From Euglena gracilis (lineage: Eukaryota > Euglenida > Euglenophyceae > Euglenales): a stretch of 64,000 nucleotides of DNA. The notes beneath the pieces are model-generated. The model saw only the letters and a list, made by a program, of their open reading frames with translations, was not told where the DNA came from and ran no database searches. Location: assembly GCA_039621445.1 (NCBI GenBank), contig CP154954.1, positions 15,429,661 to 15,493,660 on the forward strand, given 5' to 3'. A program made the translations under genes and the position numbers. How positions within the stretch are numbered: the stretch's first letter is position 1; each line of letters starts with the position of its first letter. Shown here in pieces: positions 63,101 to 64,000 of the stretch.

Positions 63101-64000
63101 GGTCGTTTTTGGGCATTTTGGTCCTGTACTCAAGGCCAAACTTGCAGGGTTTCGACCTTGAATGCGAACAACAGCAATGCAACAACAGCAAAAAATGTAT
63201 TCATTTTAGCATAATCCTGCATAATTACCGCATAATCCCGCATAATTTTGAAAAAAGAATTGCCGCATTATTTCTCCCCCTGATTTTTCTTCCCTGGCGC
63301 TTAGCACCAGATTAGTGAGTGAAGTGAGTTTTTTCCACTTATTTCATGGGCTGTTCTTTGCGGGGGGAAAAAACTGCGCAAAAACACGATTTGTTCGGGC
63401 TTTTTTGAGCCCTAAATTTTTCTGGGCTTCACCCCGGATTTTCATTTTTGGACAGGGGGTTCAACCCCCTGCCTCACTTGGTATCTTTGAGGTCGGTATT
63501 CAGGGGGAGGAAGGCAACCCCCCCCCCCTGCCCATCAGGTGTGCCTCACCGCGGCGTGCGCCGCGCTGTGCCCGGGGCTGGCGACGGTGGCCACCGGCCA
63601 CCCGTCCATCGTCCGCCTCTCGGCACTGTCCGGCTCCCCAATCCAGGCCCCCGTGCTGGCCCTGGAGAAGCCCAGGCCAGGGGCCGGCCGAGAGGTAGCG
63701 GTGCTGGGGACAAATTGCGACTGTGTGTTTCTGGCTTTTGATGGTCCGAGCAGCATTGAAAACGGGGCCAAAACTTGAATTTCCGACTTTTGAAGAAGGA
63801 TCGCCGAGGTCGCCCACGCGACGCAAACAGGGGACCCCGCGCACCATTTGTTCCTTGTTTGGGGGCTCGCCGGACACCAGTTCCCCTGCCCCTGCCTCCG
63901 CCACCTGGTCTCGGGCTTCGTTTCCCCGACCATCCTGAGCTGGCTGCAGCAGGGCCGGAGGCGCCCTTGCACCTGGGCCGTCCCCCCGCTACCCGCTCCG
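57156..64000 (+). CDS. Soluble (ADCY10-like) class III adenylyl cyclase, C1 domain and linker, exons to window end
   Basis: Exons: 57156-57346, 57982-58167, 59707-59787, 63539-63674, 63894-64000 (continues). The enzyme makes cAMP from ATP. The spliced protein reads DSAVLMLDICQYSRLT (first metal-binding Asp), then GGDVIKFAGD|AIVTVWA (second Asp; intron 1 directly after it), then LQIHIGVACGAL, LHFVSGTPLKEAGEALDFANAAE|VCLTAA and LRHLVSGFVSPTILSWLQQG. Each block has its counterpart in the same order in the C1 domain and C1-C2 linker of soluble adenylyl cyclase. No BLUF or membrane segment is seen, so this is not one of the photoactivated cyclases of Euglena. C2 should lie beyond 64000. Introns 1, 2 and 4 are nonconventional; intron 3 is GT-AG. 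Confidence 0.85.
57347..57981 (+). other. Nonconventional intron 1 (635 nt)
   Basis: Starts GCCCAGGGCAGGGGG and ends CCCCCCGCCCTGCCGGC; not GT-AG. CAG is at +4 to +6 and CTG at -8 to -6. CAGGGC pairs with GCCCTG and the next five G with five C. Removal gives KFAGD|AIVTVW. It contains the CA/GC-rich microsatellite 57770-57945. Confidence 0.85.
57770..57945. repeat. (CA)n/(CGCA)n microsatellite
   Basis: ACACAC, GCGCGC and CGCACGCA stretches inside intron 1. Confidence 0.92.
58168..59706 (+). other. Nonconventional intron 2 (1539 nt)
   Basis: Starts GACCAGGGTCGGGGG, ends CCCCCTTCCTGCTGCC. CAG +4 to +6, CTG -8 to -6. CAGG pairs with CCTG and GGGGG with CCCCC. Joins SHCP to ECEDLHF in frame. A GC-rich open stretch at 58325-58480 (GDLAAAHHRAVAAV) lies inside and is taken as intronic. 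Confidence 0.82.
59215..59340. repeat. CCGCAATTT minisatellite, second array
   Basis: Same unit and same left edge as 35632-35755. Inside intron 2. Confidence 0.85.
60190..60465. repeat. Dispersed repeat R1, second copy
   Basis: Diverged copy of 46015-46310. Confidence 0.75.
60490..60910. repeat. G/C-run repeat with CTATTCGG motifs
   Basis: GGGGGCACTATTCGG and CCCCCGAATAGAAGCCCCC units around a short protein-like stretch (60725-60825, AEEAKGLLRFKAAMAAAFDP) that I cannot assign. Confidence 0.6.
60908..61290. repeat. Dispersed repeat R2, second copy, internally tandem
   Basis: Shares CACCAAATTAGG, GCATTAGC(C/T)GCTGAAAT and CACCCAAAATTGG with 47262-47360. Internally repeats (A)AATTAGG(C/A)ATTTGC. 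Confidence 0.75.
62540..62840. repeat. GTGACTGACTGGTTTTT repeat, second locus
   Basis: Same units and GGCGCCAAAGGCGCCGG core as 44051-44560. Confidence 0.75.
63675..63893 (+). other. Nonconventional intron 4 (219 nt)
   Basis: Starts GGCCAGGGGCC, ends TTCCCCTGCCCCT. CAG +4 to +6, CTG -8 to -6; CAGGGG pairs with CCCCTG. Splits a Ser codon (CCC A|GC CTC) and joins ALEKP to LRHLVSGF. Confidence 0.78.

Larger units (their letters stand above)
59788..63538 (+). other. Conventional GT-AG intron 3 (3751 nt)
   Basis: GAG|GTGTGCCCCC to CCCATCAG|GTGTGCC. Removal gives NAAE|VCLTAA. It holds dispersed repeats R1 (60190-60465) and R2 (60908-61290), G/C-run repeats (60490-60905) and the GTGACTGACTGG repeat (62540-62840). 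Confidence 0.8.

Noticed and set aside
1-64000. CRISPR arrays, bacterial operons, rRNA genes
   Set aside because: No regularly spaced repeats of the right type, no Shine-Dalgarno-led gene clusters and no rRNA signatures; the DNA is eukaryotic nuclear.

Overview
The window is nuclear DNA of a euglenid, most probably Euglena gracilis or a close relative. (1) Bases 31906-31931 match the 26-nt Euglena spliced leader, as I remember it, at every position. (2) A class III adenylyl cyclase gene at the right end carries three introns without GT-AG ends. Their termini pair through CAG near the 5' end and CTG near the 3' end, as in euglenid nonconventional introns, and removing them keeps the reading frame. 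(3) There is a TTAGGG-type interstitial telomeric tract and an extreme load of poly-G/poly-C runs. No prokaryotic genes were found.

Layout. 1-13000: a tandem array of decayed DIRS-like (tyrosine recombinase) retroelements, unit about 4.6 kb, with gag-like, RT, RNase H, adenine-methylase-like and tyrosine recombinase segments, separated by a complex a-b-a'-b' inverted-repeat terminus. A third, divergent copy ends in an unrecognised decayed coding region. 13000-17300: a dispersed repeat present once intact and once split by two nested insertions. One insertion is a 1.55-kb TIR element holding a fragment of EF-1alpha; the other holds a tandem tRNA-like repeat. 17300-35500: two non-LTR retrotransposons in head-to-head order, each with 2A-like ribosome-skipping motifs ahead of a reverse transcriptase; the better copy also ends in a restriction-like endonuclease. 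Element 1 (minus strand, 31839 to 18374) is split by a complete LTR element (21915-30520) with identical-length LTRs, a 5-bp target duplication, PBS and PPT, but a gag only. Element 2 (plus strand, 31906 to 35521) starts with the spliced leader and is broken by a hAT-like MITE and three G/C-terminated MITEs.

35500-48800: gene-poor DNA full of G/C-run MITEs, simple repeats, a truncated Crypton-like recombinase with inverted flanks, a long palindrome, and a head-to-head telomeric repeat. 48800-64000: a multi-exon plus-strand gene. Its core (57156 to the window end) encodes the C1 catalytic domain and following linker of a soluble, ADCY10-like adenylyl cyclase; exons further 5' are tentative. 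Introns hold microsatellites, minisatellites and MITEs.

How it fits together: only the cyclase looks like a working host gene. The rest is a record of nested transposition. Several nested events can be ordered because removing the insert plus one target duplication restores the host element's frame. The six motif-level items of most interest are the 2A arrays, the spliced leader on a retrotransposon, the paired intron ends, the EF-1alpha capture, the in-frame UAG pair in the LTR gag and the telomere fusion-like tract.
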